From contig DWZH01000087.1 of NCBI GenBank assembly GCA_019118275.1, forward strand, positions 1 to 64,000: DNA of 64,000 nt, read 5' to 3'. Below, one piece after another: positions 1-8,689 of this stretch. Source of the DNA: Candidatus Brachybacterium merdavium. Lineage in GTDB: Bacteria; Actinomycetota; Actinomycetes; Actinomycetales; Dermabacteraceae. The notes below the pieces were generated by a model that was not told where the DNA came from, made no database searches, and worked only from the letters and a program-made list of their open reading frames with translations. Every line of letters starts with the position of its first letter. The stretch's first letter is position 1. Both the position numbers and the translations under genes were made by a program.

Positions 1-325
1 GTACCAGGGCATCTCCGCCGGGTCCCCGCCGGAGGTGAGGGCGTACCCGATCACAGCCACGCCTGTCAGCAGCACGTGCGTGACGTAGATCGTCAGGGGA
101 GCCGCTCCGGCGGCCCGCAGTGACCGCAGGATCCCGGTCTGTACATGGCGGTGCGGGGGCAGCAGGTACTTGGCCGCGGCGATCAGCGCGACCGAGACCC
201 CTGCGGTGGCGGCCATGTCGGCCACCGTCCCGGTGTGCGCGGTCGCCATGTACCAGGCTCCCGGGCGGGAGCTCCCGAGCGCGCCGGCGGTCAGTTCGAG
301 CCCATGGCTGGCTACGAGGGTCTCA
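1..325 (-). pseudogene. Disrupted membrane acyltransferase-like gene, 3' portion (runs off window)
   Basis: This is the downstream half of the gene whose 5' half lies at 7764-8530. Read on the minus strand from 325, the frame stays open for 108 codons to the window edge. It encodes a hydrophobic protein with a membrane-like stretch (AATAGVSVALIAAAKYLL) and another near the edge (APLTIYVTHVLLTGVAVIGY). The second resembles the C-terminal part of DUF418/acyltransferase-type membrane proteins. Deleting 326-7763 joins the halves as Phe-Arg-Glu-Thr without a shift, so the two pieces were one gene. The stop codon lies outside the window. Confidence 0.75.
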
Positions 326-342
326 TCCGACACCGCTTGTCG
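326..342 (+). repeat. Left terminal inverted repeat
   Basis: This 17-bp sequence (TCCGACACCGCTTGTCG) is the perfect reverse complement of 7747-7763. Further inside, CACCACCCGG at 352-361 matches a CACCACTCGG at a similar depth in the right end. GACACCGCTTG recurs at 394-404, and an inverted GGTGTCGG lies at 378-385. These are probably the additional transposase binding repeats. I see no gene between here and 503. Confidence 0.8.
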
Positions 343-503
343 CCCAGAGCCAGCACCACCCGGCTATGGCTTGGGAGGGTGTCGGCCAGAGTTGACACCG
401 CTTGATCTCGAGCTGTGGACCGGCTCCAGATCGTCTGTCTTGGACGTCGGTGATCGGTGGTGAGGACAGGCCGGAGCCAGGCAGTGCGGCTGGCCTTAAG
501 GTG

Positions 504-2774
504 TCAGATTCTCGCGTGAGCTCGTAGGTGTTCGGCCGTGTGGGTCCCGCCGTCCGTGATCATCTGGTCTGGTGTGCCTTCGTAGACGACTTGTCCGCCG
601 TCGTGTCCGGCCTCGGGGCCGATGTCGATGATCCAGTCGGCCGCGGCGATGATGTCGAGGTTGTGCTCGATCACAACGAGCGTCGATCCGGCATCGATAA
701 GCCTGTCGAGCAGTCCGATGAGCCGGGAGATGTCAGCGATGTGCAGTCCCGTAGTCGGCTCGTCAAGGATGATCGTGCGGCCGGGGGTGCTGAGTTCGGT
801 GGCGAGCTTGAGTCGCTGACGTTCGCCGCCGGAGAGGCTGGTGAGGGTCTGTCCGAGGGTGAGGTAGTCGAGTCCGACGTCGTGGAGCCGGGACAGGATG
901 CGCCCGATGGCGGGCTGGGTGAAGTAGTCGATTGCATCGGTGACGCTCATCTCGAACACGTCGGCGATGTTCTTGCCGGCGACGTGATGTTCTTGGGCTT
1001 GTGGGGTGAACCGTCGTCCTTCGCAGACTTCGCAGCGGGTGATCACGCCTTCCATGAAGGCGAGGTCGGTGTAGATGACGCCGTTGCCCTCACAGGCCGG
1101 GCATCCTCCGGTGGAGTTGGGGGTGAACAGCCCGGCTGGTGCTCCGGTGGTCTTGGCGAACACGTCACGGATGAGGTTGAGCAGGCCGGTGTAAGTGGCT
1201 GGGTTGGAGCGGCGCGATCCTCGGATGGGGCGTTGGTCGATGACGATCGCGTCGGGTTCGACGGCGGGGAGGTTGCCGAGGATGAGGCTGGACTTGCCCG
1301 ATCCGGCGACTCCGGTCACAGCGGTCATCACGCCGCGCGGGATGCGGGTGGTGACGTGCTGGAGGTTGTTGGTGGTGGCGTCGTCGATGCTGATCCAGCC
1401 GTCGGGCTCACGCCGTGTCCGGGTCGCGCGCCGGTGCTCGCGGAGCCCGTGCCCGGTGGGGGTGCCGGCCTGGGTGAGGCCGTCGTAGTCGCCTTGGTAG
1501 GTGATCTGGCCGCCGGCGGTTCCAGCGCCGGGTCCGAGGTCGATGATGTGGTCGGCGATCGCCATGATGTCGGGGTCGTGCTCGATGACGAGCACGGTGT
1601 TGCCGCGGTCGCGCAGGGCAAGGAGCATCTGTCCGAGCGCGGTGACGTCGCGGGGGTGCAGGCCCACCGTGGGTTCGTCGAACACGTAGAGCATGTCGGC
1701 CAGGGCACTGCCGAGGTGGCGGACCATCTTGATCCGTTGGGCTTCGCCCCCGGAGAGGGTGGAGGTGGTGCGGTCGAGGCTGAGGTAGCCGAGGCCGAGG
1801 GTCATCATCCGTTCCAGGTGGACGCGCAGGTTCGCGACCAGCGGTGCCACGGCGTCGCCGTCGATCTTCGCGACGTGCTCGGCGAGGTCGCTGATCTGCA
1901 TCGCGTTGAGGTCGGCGATGGACTTGCCGTTGATGAGACTGGCTCGGGCGGGCGCGGCGAGTCGGGAGCCGTGGCATTCGGGGCAAGGTCCGCGGGAGAC
2001 GATCCGCTCGAACGCCTCGCGCTGGGCGCCTTTGAAGGAGTCGGGCTCGCGTTGCAGGTAGATGCGGTTGAACCGGGTGACGAGGCCTTCGTAGGCGGTG
2101 CCGACTGCATCCATCCCTGCCGGCGGGGTGTGTTCCCCGGCCGGTGCATAGAGGAACAGCTCGCGTTGTTCTGGGGTGTAGTCGCGGATCTTCATGTCGG
2201 GGTCGAAGAATCCGGACTTGGCGTAGGCCTTCCAGAGCCAGGTTCCCGGGTTGAACTTGGGGAAGGTGATCGCTCCTTCGTTGAGGGATCGGTCGTCGTC
2301 AACGAGTTCGGATTCCACGACCGATGCTGCGATGCCGAGCCCCTGACAGTTCGGGCACATGCCGGCGGGGTCGTTGAAGCTGTAGGCGTTGGAATAGCCG
2401 GCGGCCGGCTCACCGATGCGGGAGAACAGCAGCCGTAGACGTGCGCCGATGTCGCTGATGGTCCCGACCGTGGAGCGAGGTCCGCCGGAGAGGCGCTGCT
2501 GATCTACCACAATGACGGCCGAGAGGTTCTCCAGCAGGTCGACGTCGGGGTGGGCGTAGCTGGGGAGCCTGCCTTGGGCGAACGCCGAGAATGTCTCGTT
2601 GAGCTGGCGCGCTGATTCGGCCGCGATCGTGTCGAACACCAGCGAGGACTTGCCTGATCCGGATACGCCGGTGACGACCACGAGCTGATGCTTGGGGACG
2701 TCGACGTCGATGTCTTGGAGTGAGTTCTGACGGGCTCCGCGTACGCGGATCACGTCGTGGGTCGTGGTCGTCAT
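504..2774 (-). CDS. drrC: UvrA-like ABC protein, DrrC-type drug resistance
   Basis: A 756-residue UvrA-like protein. The first Walker A (GVSGSGKSS) is at residues 36-44, a first signature (LSGGEAQR) lies mid-protein, a second Walker A reads GVAGSGKSS, and a second signature reads LSGGERQR. CxxC zinc motifs (CPNC, CPEC, CPAC, CEVC) are kept. True UvrA is about 950 residues, so this is the short class that includes DrrC of Streptomyces peucetius, which protects DNA against intercalating anthracyclines. Its ATG overlaps the permease stop by 4 bp, and the ATPase follows in the same operon. This context argues for resistance rather than general excision repair. The drug substrate is unknown, so the gene symbol is by family only. 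Confidence 0.85.
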   Translation of the reverse strand: MTTTTHDVIRVRGARQNSLQDIDVDVPKHQLVVVTGVSGSGKSSLVFDTIAAESARQLNETFSAFAQGRLPSYAHPDVDLLENLSAVIVVDQQRLSGGPRSTVGTISDIGARLRLLFSRIGEPAAGYSNAYSFNDPAGMCPNCQGLGIAASVVESELVDDDRSLNEGAITFPKFNPGTWLWKAYAKSGFFDPDMKIRDYTPEQRELFLYAPAGEHTPPAGMDAVGTAYEGLVTRFNRIYLQREPDSFKGAQREAFERIVSRGPCPECHGSRLAAPARASLINGKSIADLNAMQISDLAEHVAKIDGDAVAPLVANLRVHLERMMTLGLGYLSLDRTTSTLSGGEAQRIKMVRHLGSALADMLYVFDEPTVGLHPRDVTALGQMLLALRDRGNTVLVIEHDPDIMAIADHIIDLGPGAGTAGGQITYQGDYDGLTQAGTPTGHGLREHRRATRTRREPDGWISIDDATTNNLQHVTTRIPRGVMTAVTGVAGSGKSSLILGNLPAVEPDAIVIDQRPIRGSRRSNPATYTGLLNLIRDVFAKTTGAPAGLFTPNSTGGCPACEGNGVIYTDLAFMEGVITRCEVCEGRRFTPQAQEHHVAGKNIADVFEMSVTDAIDYFTQPAIGRILSRLHDVGLDYLTLGQTLTSLSGGERQRLKLATELSTPGRTIILDEPTTGLHIADISRLIGLLDRLIDAGSTLVVIEHNLDIIAAADWIIDIGPEAGHDGGQVVYEGTPDQMITDGGTHTAEHLRAHARI

Positions 2775-3583
2775 GACAGTCTCCGGTAGGCACGAATGGC
2801 GAGGGGGATGAACGCCGCGGTCAGCGCGAGCGGCCAGCCGATGGCGAAGAGCACGGCGTGGTCGGCGACGAAGGTAACCCCGGTGAGGTCGGTGCCCGAG
2901 AACAGTTCACGCGCCGCGGATGCGGTCGCCGACAGGGGGTTCCATTCGGCGACGACTCCGAGCCAGGCCGGCATCGTGCGCGGATCGACGAACACAGTCG
3001 AGAGGAACGCCACCGGCCAGATCGCAAGCTGGGCGGTCGTGGCCGCCTCTGGTGTGCCTGCCTTCAACCCGATCCAGACGCCGGCCCACAGCAGTCCGAA
3101 CCTCAGCCACAGCAGCAGGACGTAGGCGAGCACAACATCGGCGACGCCCCCTTCGGGACGCCAGCCGAGCAGCAGTCCTGCGGCGGTGACGACCGCGAGT
3201 TCCACGGCGGCAGTGAGCATGTCAGCGAAGACCCGTCCCAGCAGCACCGAACCGCGGGAGATGGGCAGGGTGCGAAACCGGTCGGTGACGGTCTTGGCGG
3301 CGTCTCCGGTGACAGCGGTGATTGTCGTCTCGATTCCCGAGAGCACGGTGAAGGCGAGGATGCCCGGCACGACGAACACGATGTAGTCCCCGGTGGTGCC
3401 GGCGATCGCCCCACCGAGCAGACCGCCCATGAGCAGCATGACCAAGACGGGGAAGAGCAGTTGGATGCTGAACGTGATCGGTCGCGCCCGCCAGTGCCGC
3501 ATCGCGCGGCCGGTCAGGATGACGGCCTCGCGCAGAATGCGGCCCGTAGCCGGACCGTGGTGCTCGATCGTCGTGGCGCTCAT
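2771..3583 (-). CDS. drrB: ABC-2 type permease, DrrB-like
   Basis: A 270-residue membrane protein with about six hydrophobic segments and the ABC-2 layout: a cytoplasmic N-terminus with RAMRHWRARP, then segments such as LLFPVLVMLLMGGLLGGAIA. It matches the DrrB family, which partners DrrA to export daunorubicin or other hydrophobic compounds across the plasma membrane. It overlaps drrA by 4 bp upstream and drrC by 4 bp downstream, so the three are probably translationally coupled. Substrate specificity cannot be read from the sequence. Confidence 0.88.
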   Translation of the reverse strand: MSATTIEHHGPATGRILREAVILTGRAMRHWRARPITFSIQLLFPVLVMLLMGGLLGGAIAGTTGDYIVFVVPGILAFTVLSGIETTITAVTGDAAKTVTDRFRTLPISRGSVLLGRVFADMLTAAVELAVVTAAGLLLGWRPEGGVADVVLAYVLLLWLRFGLLWAGVWIGLKAGTPEAATTAQLAIWPVAFLSTVFVDPRTMPAWLGVVAEWNPLSATASAARELFSGTDLTGVTFVADHAVLFAIGWPLALTAAFIPLAIRAYRRLS

Positions 3584-4362
3584 GCTGCGTCGCCTCCTTG
3601 ATGCAGATGCAGGTAGACGTCTTCGAGGGTGGGTTCGCGCAGTTCCATCCGCGGCTCTCCCACGATTGCTTTCAAGTCCGATGGGGTGCCGGTGGCGACT
3701 ATGGAACCCTCGCGCAGGATCACGACGTCATCGGCCAGTTCGTCGGCCTCCTCCAGGTACTGCGTGGTCAACAGGACCGTCGTACCCTCGTCCACCAACG
3801 AGCGCACCGCGTTCCAGATCGTGCGACGGGCGATCGGATCGAGGCCGGTCGTCGGCTCGTCGATGAGGAGCACGGCGGGACGGGTGATCATCGAGGTCAC
3901 GAGGTCCAGGCGACGTCGCATGCCACCGGAGAACCCGGATACCTTCTGCCCGCCGTGCTCGCTCAGCCCCGCCTGCTCCAGGAGCGTGACTGCCCGCGAC
4001 CGGGCCGCGGTACGTGAGAGCCCGATCAGCCGGGCGAACAGTTCCAGGTTCTCTCTGGCCGAGAGCACCTCGTCCAGGGCGGCGTACTGCCCCACGACGC
4101 CGATCGATGCCCGTACTTGTGCAGGATCGCGGTCCACGTCCCAGCCATTTACGCTCACAGTCCCGGAGTCCTTGCCCGTCAGCGTCGTCAGAATCCGCAC
4201 CACGGTCGTCTTGCCGGCACCGTTGGCTCCCAGCAGTGCGCACACCCGGCCGGAGTCGACTCGCAGATCGACCCCGGCCAACGCGGGCTTGTCCCGCCTC
4301 GGGAAGGTCTTGTGCACCGCCTCGACCCGGATCGAACCGGGTGGGCTCATCTCGACATCCAT
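3580..4362 (-). CDS. drrA: ABC transporter ATP-binding protein, DrrA-like
   Basis: A 260-residue ATPase that would energise the DrrB permease. Walker A (GANGAGKTT) is at residues 45-53, the signature (FSGGM) near 144-148 and Walker B (VLLIDEP) at 164-170. The DrrA-type SGxVCALLGANGAG start and the short C-terminal tail (LREPTLEDVYLHL) fit drug-export ATPases. It is the first gene of the minus-strand operon. A GAGGAAC ribosome binding site lies just upstream of the ATG, and the TetR operator and a TATAAT -10 box lie about 25-35 bp before it. Confidence 0.9.
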   Translation of the reverse strand: MDVEMSPPGSIRVEAVHKTFPRRDKPALAGVDLRVDSGRVCALLGANGAGKTTVVRILTTLTGKDSGTVSVNGWDVDRDPAQVRASIGVVGQYAALDEVLSARENLELFARLIGLSRTAARSRAVTLLEQAGLSEHGGQKVSGFSGGMRRRLDLVTSMITRPAVLLIDEPTTGLDPIARRTIWNAVRSLVDEGTTVLLTTQYLEEADELADDVVILREGSIVATGTPSDLKAIVGEPRMELREPTLEDVYLHLHQGGDAA

Positions 4363-4382
4363 GCTGTTCCTCTCATCGCGTT

Positions 4383-4405
4383 CTACAGTGTATTATACAC
4401 CGTAG
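4383..4405. promoter_or_regulatory. Palindromic operator in drrA/tetR divergent promoter
   Basis: A 23-bp near-perfect palindrome with 10-bp arms CTACAGTGTA and TACACCGTAG around a TTA centre (one mismatch). On the minus strand it contains a perfect TATAAT (4397 to 4392), placed as the -10 box of the drr operon. A TetR dimer bound here would block transcription of the drr genes and probably its own gene. This is inferred from position and symmetry. Confidence 0.7.
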
Positions 4406-4423
4406 ACTTCGAGGAGGACAGAG

Positions 4424-5194
4424 ATGGCCAAGCGCACAGGCGTGGACGAGTTCAAGCTGATCGGACTGCTCTGGCGTGACTCGCCGGTGAGCCCACGCAG
4501 CGGGATCAGCACCCAAAGCGTCACCACACTGGCAGTCGACCTCGCCGACAGAGAAGGCCTGGACGCCGTGACAATCCGGCGACTGGCCGAGGAGGCAGGG
4601 GTCACCGCGATGGCGCTGTATCCACACATCGGTGGCCGTGCCGAACTCGTCGAGCTCATGCTCGATCACGTCGCGGGCGTGACCTACGAGACCGTCACGA
4701 TCCCCGAGGGCGCGGACTGGCGGGAATGCGTCACCGCGATCGCCGAAGCGAACTGGGCGAGTTGCCAAGCCCATCCCTGGATCACCGACCTCGCTACCGG
4801 ACGCCCAGTCCCCGGACCAGGGGCCTCAACGAAGTACGAGACCGAGTTGCGCGCCCTGGACGGAATCGGGCTCACCGACATCGAGATGGAGCACACCCTC
4901 ACCGCCCTGCTCTCGTTGGTGCAGGGAACCGCCCGCGCCACACGCGCCGCCCAAGACTCCAGGCTGCCGGGCGAAGACCACGACACCGACTGGTGGTCGA
5001 ACATCGAACCGGCCCTGACCACCGCGATCGGCGACCAGACCCGGTTCCCGACCGCCTCGCGCGTCTCACGCACCCTCGGAGAACAGACCGGCAAAGCCAA
5101 CGACCCCGAAGGTGCCTACCGGCGTGGTGTCGGCCTGATTCTCGACGGCATCGCAAAACGCCTCGGCACACCAACCTCCGGCAATGGCCGATGA
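4424..5194 (+). CDS. TetR-family repressor of the drr cassette
   Basis: A 256-residue regulator. Its N-terminal TetR helix-turn-helix lies around residues 33-80 (DAVTIRRLAEEAGVTAMALY at about 48-66) and is followed by an alpha-helical ligand-binding domain of the TetR_C type with TGRPVPGPG. It is transcribed divergently from drrA with 61 bp between starts. A strong GAGGAGG ribosome binding site precedes the ATG by about 6 bp. It very likely senses the drug or a related compound and releases the palindrome at 4383-4405. It sits inside the mobile element between the passenger operon and istA. Confidence 0.85.
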   Translation: MAKRTGVDEFKLIGLLWRDSPVSPRSGISTQSVTTLAVDLADREGLDAVTIRRLAEEAGVTAMALYPHIGGRAELVELMLDHVAGVTYETVTIPEGADWRECVTAIAEANWASCQAHPWITDLATGRPVPGPGASTKYETELRALDGIGLTDIEMEHTLTALLSLVQGTARATRAAQDSRLPGEDHDTDWWSNIEPALTTAIGDQTRFPTASRVSRTLGEQTGKANDPEGAYRRGVGLILDGIAKRLGTPTSGNGR

Positions 5195-5218
5195 CCTCCG
5201 GCCCGACCCAAGACGGGC

Positions 5219-6871
5219 GTGTCCGTGCCGGCGGGTAGGTCCAGGGTCGACCTGTACTCCGCAATCCGGCGCGATGTCCGCGCCGGGATGTCCAACCGCG
5301 CCCTGCAGCGCAAGTACGGCGTGGGGTACCGGACAGTGGCTGCCGCGCAGGCCTCGGCGTGGCCGGAGCCGCGCAAGCCACAGCCGAAGCGTGGATCGAG
5401 GATCGATCCACACCGCGGGGTGATCGATTCCTGGCTGCGGGACGATCTGGATGCTCCGCGCAAGCAGCGTCACACCGCCAAGCGAATCTTCGATCGGCTT
5501 CTGGACGAGCACGACGCCCACGAGATCTCATACGGGATCGTGCGGGAGTACGTCGCGACCCGACGCCGGGAGATCCGGATCGAGGCCGGTCGAGAGCCCG
5601 CAGCCACGTTCATCCCACAAGAACACCTCCCGGGCAGGGAGGCAGAGGTCGACTTCGGTGATGTGGCCATCCGGCTGCGGGGCGAGCTTGTCACTTGCGC
5701 GCTGTTCAGCCTCCGACTCTCCTACTCCGGCAAGGCCGTGCAACGCATCAGTGCCTCTGCGGGACAGGAAGCCTTCTTCGAAGGCCACGCCCACGCCTTC
5801 CGCGTCCTCGGCGGGGTGCCGGTCGGGAAGATCCGTTACGACAACCTCAAGGCCGCGGTCGCGAGCGTGATTGGGTTCAGCCGTCAGCGGGTCGAGGCCG
5901 ACCGCTGGACGGCGTTCCGATCGCACTACGGCATCGAGGCGTTCTACTGCCAACCCGGCATCCAGGGGGCCCACGAGAAGGGCGGCGTCGAGGGCCAGAT
6001 CGGTTGGTTCCGCCGCAACCACCTCGTCCCCATCCCCGAGGTCGACTCCCTCGCCGAGCTCAACAGCTTGGTCGACGAGTGGGACCTGGCAGACGAGACT
6101 CGTCGGATCGGGTCCCGAGGCCGCACGGTCGGGGAGCAATTCGTCACCGAGCAGCCACTGCTCGCGCCACTACCTGTCGAGGTGTTCGAGACCGGCCGGT
6201 GGTTTACCCCGCGCGTGGATCGGTACGCCCAGGTCACGGTCAGGATGAACAAGTACTCCGTCCCCGCGCGTCTGGTCGGCCGCCAAGCCCGGGTGCTTCT
6301 CAATGCCAGCGACCTGATCATCTACGACGGCAAGACCGAGATCGCCCGCCACGAGCGGCTGATGACCAAGGGCGCGACTCGGGTCGACCTGGACCACTAC
6401 CTCGAGGTCCTCCTCCGCAAACCCGGCGCGCTCCCCGGAGCAACAGCGTTGGAGCAGGCACGGGCATTGGGAAGGTTCACCCAGGTGCACGACGCCTGGT
6501 GGGCAGCGGCATGCAAGGCCCACGGGGACGCCGATGGCACCCGGGCCCTGATCGAGGTGCTGATGCTGCATCGCCACCTTCCCCACGAGCAGGTCGTCGC
6601 CGGTCTCGCAACCGCGCTACGTGCCGGTGCGCTGACCGCGGACGCGGTCGCGTTGGAGGCGCGCAAGCACGAGGACACGGCTGATGATGCGGCCGTGGAC
6701 CACCCAACCGCCCATGTCGGCTCAGAGGCGCACGGCGAAGGCGAGGCCCCTGCCGTGCGATTGCTGACCGAGCGCCGGCTGCGCGCACACCTCCCAGTCG
6801 ACACTCGCCCACTGCCGAGCGTGGACAAGTACGACCAGTTGCTGCCCAACCGTCGCGAGAACCCGAACTAA
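5219..6871 (+). CDS. istA: IS21-family transposase IstA
   Basis: A 550-residue DDE transposase. An N-terminal helix-turn-helix (MSNRALQRKYGVGYRTVAAA) lies near residues 24-43, and the catalytic core has candidate acids D145 (VDFGD), D208 (RYDNLK) and E258 (KGGVEGQ). A C-terminal Mu-like beta domain holds NKYSVPARLVGRQ. It starts with GTG 25 bp after the TetR stop and is followed by istB after 11 bp. It joins and cuts element ends as a complex with IstB. It appears intact, so the element may still be mobile. Confidence 0.95.
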   Translation: MSVPAGRSRVDLYSAIRRDVRAGMSNRALQRKYGVGYRTVAAAQASAWPEPRKPQPKRGSRIDPHRGVIDSWLRDDLDAPRKQRHTAKRIFDRLLDEHDAHEISYGIVREYVATRRREIRIEAGREPAATFIPQEHLPGREAEVDFGDVAIRLRGELVTCALFSLRLSYSGKAVQRISASAGQEAFFEGHAHAFRVLGGVPVGKIRYDNLKAAVASVIGFSRQRVEADRWTAFRSHYGIEAFYCQPGIQGAHEKGGVEGQIGWFRRNHLVPIPEVDSLAELNSLVDEWDLADETRRIGSRGRTVGEQFVTEQPLLAPLPVEVFETGRWFTPRVDRYAQVTVRMNKYSVPARLVGRQARVLLNASDLIIYDGKTEIARHERLMTKGATRVDLDHYLEVLLRKPGALPGATALEQARALGRFTQVHDAWWAAACKAHGDADGTRALIEVLMLHRHLPHEQVVAGLATALRAGALTADAVALEARKHEDTADDAAVDHPTAHVGSEAHGEGEAPAVRLLTERRLRAHLPVDTRPLPSVDKYDQLLPNRRENPN

Positions 6872-6882
6872 GGAGCCGCACC

Positions 6883-7662
6883 GTGACCACCAAGCGCCGT
6901 GGAATGACCGAGGAAGCCGCTGACGCCGCGATCGACCAGGCCTGCCGGCTGCTGAGGATGCCCACCATCCGCGGCTCCTTCACCGAGTACGCCGACCGGG
7001 CCGGGCGTGAGCAGATGTCCTACCGCGGGTTCCTCGCCGAACTGCTCCTCGCCGAGTGCGACGACCGCGCCCGCCGCCGGTCCGAGCGGCGGATCAGGGC
7101 GGCCAAGTTCCCACGGGAGAAGTCCCTGGCGGCATTCGACTTCGACGCCAACCCAAATATCGACCCCGCCGTGGTGCACACCCTTGCCAAGGGCGAATGG
7201 GTCCACAAGGGCCAGCCGCTGTGTCTGATCGGGGACTCCGGCACCGGGAAATCGCACCTGCTGATTGCCCTTGGCACCGAGGCTGCCATGGCCGGCTACC
7301 GCGTCAAATACACCCTGGCGACCCAGCTCGCCAACGAGCTCGTCGAAGCAGCCGACGAGATGACCCTCGCGAAGACCATCGCCCGTTACGGCCGAGTCGA
7401 CCTGCTGTGCATCGACGAGCTCGGCTACATGCAGCTCGACCGCCGCGGTGCGGAACTCCTCTTCCAGGTCCTCACCGAGCGTGAGGAGAAGGCCTCGGTC
7501 GCGATCGCGTCCAACGAGTCCTTCGGCGGCTGGACCAAGACATTCACCGACCCCCGGTTGTGCGCGGCCATCGTCGACCGGCTTACCTTCGGTGGCACCA
7601 TCCTGGAGACCGGCACCGACTCTTATCGTCTGGCCCAGGCCACCAAGAAGCAGACGGGCTGA
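6883..7662 (+). CDS. istB: IS21-family helper ATPase IstB
   Basis: A 259-residue AAA+ ATPase related to DnaC. Walker A (GDSGTGKS) is at residues 117-124 and Walker B (LLCIDELG) at 174-181. It drives target selection and activates IstA. It starts with GTG after an AGGAG that overlaps the istA stop. About 85 bp lie between its stop and the right inverted repeat. No truncation or frameshift is seen. Confidence 0.95.
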   Translation: MTTKRRGMTEEAADAAIDQACRLLRMPTIRGSFTEYADRAGREQMSYRGFLAELLLAECDDRARRRSERRIRAAKFPREKSLAAFDFDANPNIDPAVVHTLAKGEWVHKGQPLCLIGDSGTGKSHLLIALGTEAAMAGYRVKYTLATQLANELVEAADEMTLAKTIARYGRVDLLCIDELGYMQLDRRGAELLFQVLTEREEKASVAIASNESFGGWTKTFTDPRLCAAIVDRLTFGGTILETGTDSYRLAQATKKQTG

Positions 7663-7746
7663 CCGGAGGTCGTACGCCCGAGCAGTGGTGTCGACGCAGA
7701 CCTACATCCCCGGCGTGGATCCGGCCCGAGTGGTGTCAGAACTCAC

Positions 7747-7763
7747 CGACAAGCGGTGTCGGA
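7747..7763 (-). repeat. Right terminal inverted repeat
   Basis: Perfect 17-bp reverse complement of 326-342. Inside it, GTGGTGTC occurs at 7685-7692 and 7730-7737, and GCGGTGTCGG forms part of the repeat itself. These make a set of related motifs typical of IS21 ends. The flanking bases (GTCTCA on the left, CGAAAC on the right) show no direct duplication. Confidence 0.8.
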
Positions 7764-8530
7764 CGAAACCGGCGAAGCCACCCATGGCCGATGAGCGCGA
7801 GGGCACTGCCGGTCGCGACGGCGAGCAGCGTCCTCCGGGCGGTCCGGCCGGCCGCCTGCGCGCGCAGCAGGTAACGCATCAGGACGACCCCCAGCAGCAG
7901 GTACGGCACCCAGGTGATCACCGGGTACATGCCGGTCAGCAGCAGGCCGCGGGCCGTTCCGACCGGGTCGTCGAGGCTCAGCAGGGTCACCGCACCGAGT
8001 TCCACGCGTCCCGGGACGAGGGCGCGCAGCGGCCCGCCGATCACACTGAGCAGCGCGACCATCAGCAGCAGGACGCGGCTGGGCACGAGCAGCAGCGGAG
8101 CGGTGAGCATCATGCCCAGGCCGAAGGGCACCAGCACCACCACCACGCTGGTGGGCACCATCTCGAGCAGCAGCCCGAGGCCCGTCACGAGCGCTCCGCG
8201 CAGCACCCCGGCGAGCACCGCTCCGCGGCGGTCGCCCGCCAGCAGGCGCGTCCGGGCGGCGAGGACGAGGCTGCACCCTCCGACCACGGCGAACAGGGTC
8301 GAGGAGGTCCCCTCCGCCAGCACGCCCGCGATCCGGGCCGCCGCTCTCTCGGGGCCCGCTGCCTCCGGAGTCATCGAGAGCGGGACCAGCAGGTGGGTGG
8401 CCATCATGCCCACGATCGCGAGCAGGCGGACGAGGTCGAGAGCCTCGATGCGCGATGTCAGGGCTGAGCGGGCACCTGCCTGATCAGCGGGGGTCGACTG
8501 GTGGTCAGGAAGAGCTGGGGCACTGTTCAT
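7764..8530 (-). pseudogene. Disrupted membrane acyltransferase-like gene, 5' portion
   Basis: This piece encodes the first 255 residues of a polytopic membrane protein that is then cut by the mobile element. After the junction the frame would run 11 residues into the element's end and stop. The N-terminal ALDLVRLLAIVGMMATHLLV fits the HGSNAT-like/DUF1624 (acyltransferase) family, which is usually fused to DUF418-type segments. About six membrane segments are visible. The start at 8530 (MNSAPALP) is chosen because it lies nearest to the conserved domain. A longer start at 8629 is open but has no support. The 3' part is at 1-325. The gene is inactivated by insertion. Confidence 0.8.
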
Positions 8531-8689
8531 GCCACCAGGCTCCGACTGAGACGTACCTGTGCGCGTCGTCCCTCGGTGGCTGGGGCCATCCTCCTCTGCG
8601 CGAACCAGGGTCATCCCGCAGGCGGACACGGGACGCGGGTGACCTCCGATTCCGTGGGGACCGGCCGACGGGCCGGCTCGCGCGATGGT

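Larger units (their letters stand above)
326..7763 (+). mobile_element. IS21-family element carrying a drrABC-type resistance cassette
   Basis: The element is about 7.4 kb. Its ends are a 17-bp perfect inverted repeat beginning TCCGACACCGC. Inside are istA and istB at the right end, and to their left a TetR gene and three passenger genes (ABC ATPase, ABC-2 permease, UvrA-like protein) read in the opposite direction. Short GTGTC-type motifs recur inside both ends, as is usual for multi-repeat IS21 termini. Both halves of the interrupted gene flank it exactly. IS21 elements normally hold only istAB in 2-2.5 kb and leave 4-8 bp target duplications. Here the passenger load is unusual and no duplication is seen. 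The assignment of the outer ends rests on the repeats and the restored reading frame. Confidence 0.8.

Noticed and set aside
528-2438. Long open frame on the plus strand over the UvrA-like gene
   Set aside because: It is the reverse complement of a clear UvrA-like protein. High GC gives long antisense frames, and its product has no recognised domain.
504-2774. Calling the UvrA-like gene the true excinuclease uvrA
   Set aside because: It is about 200 residues short, sits in an operon with drug-export genes on a mobile element, and matches DrrC-type architecture.
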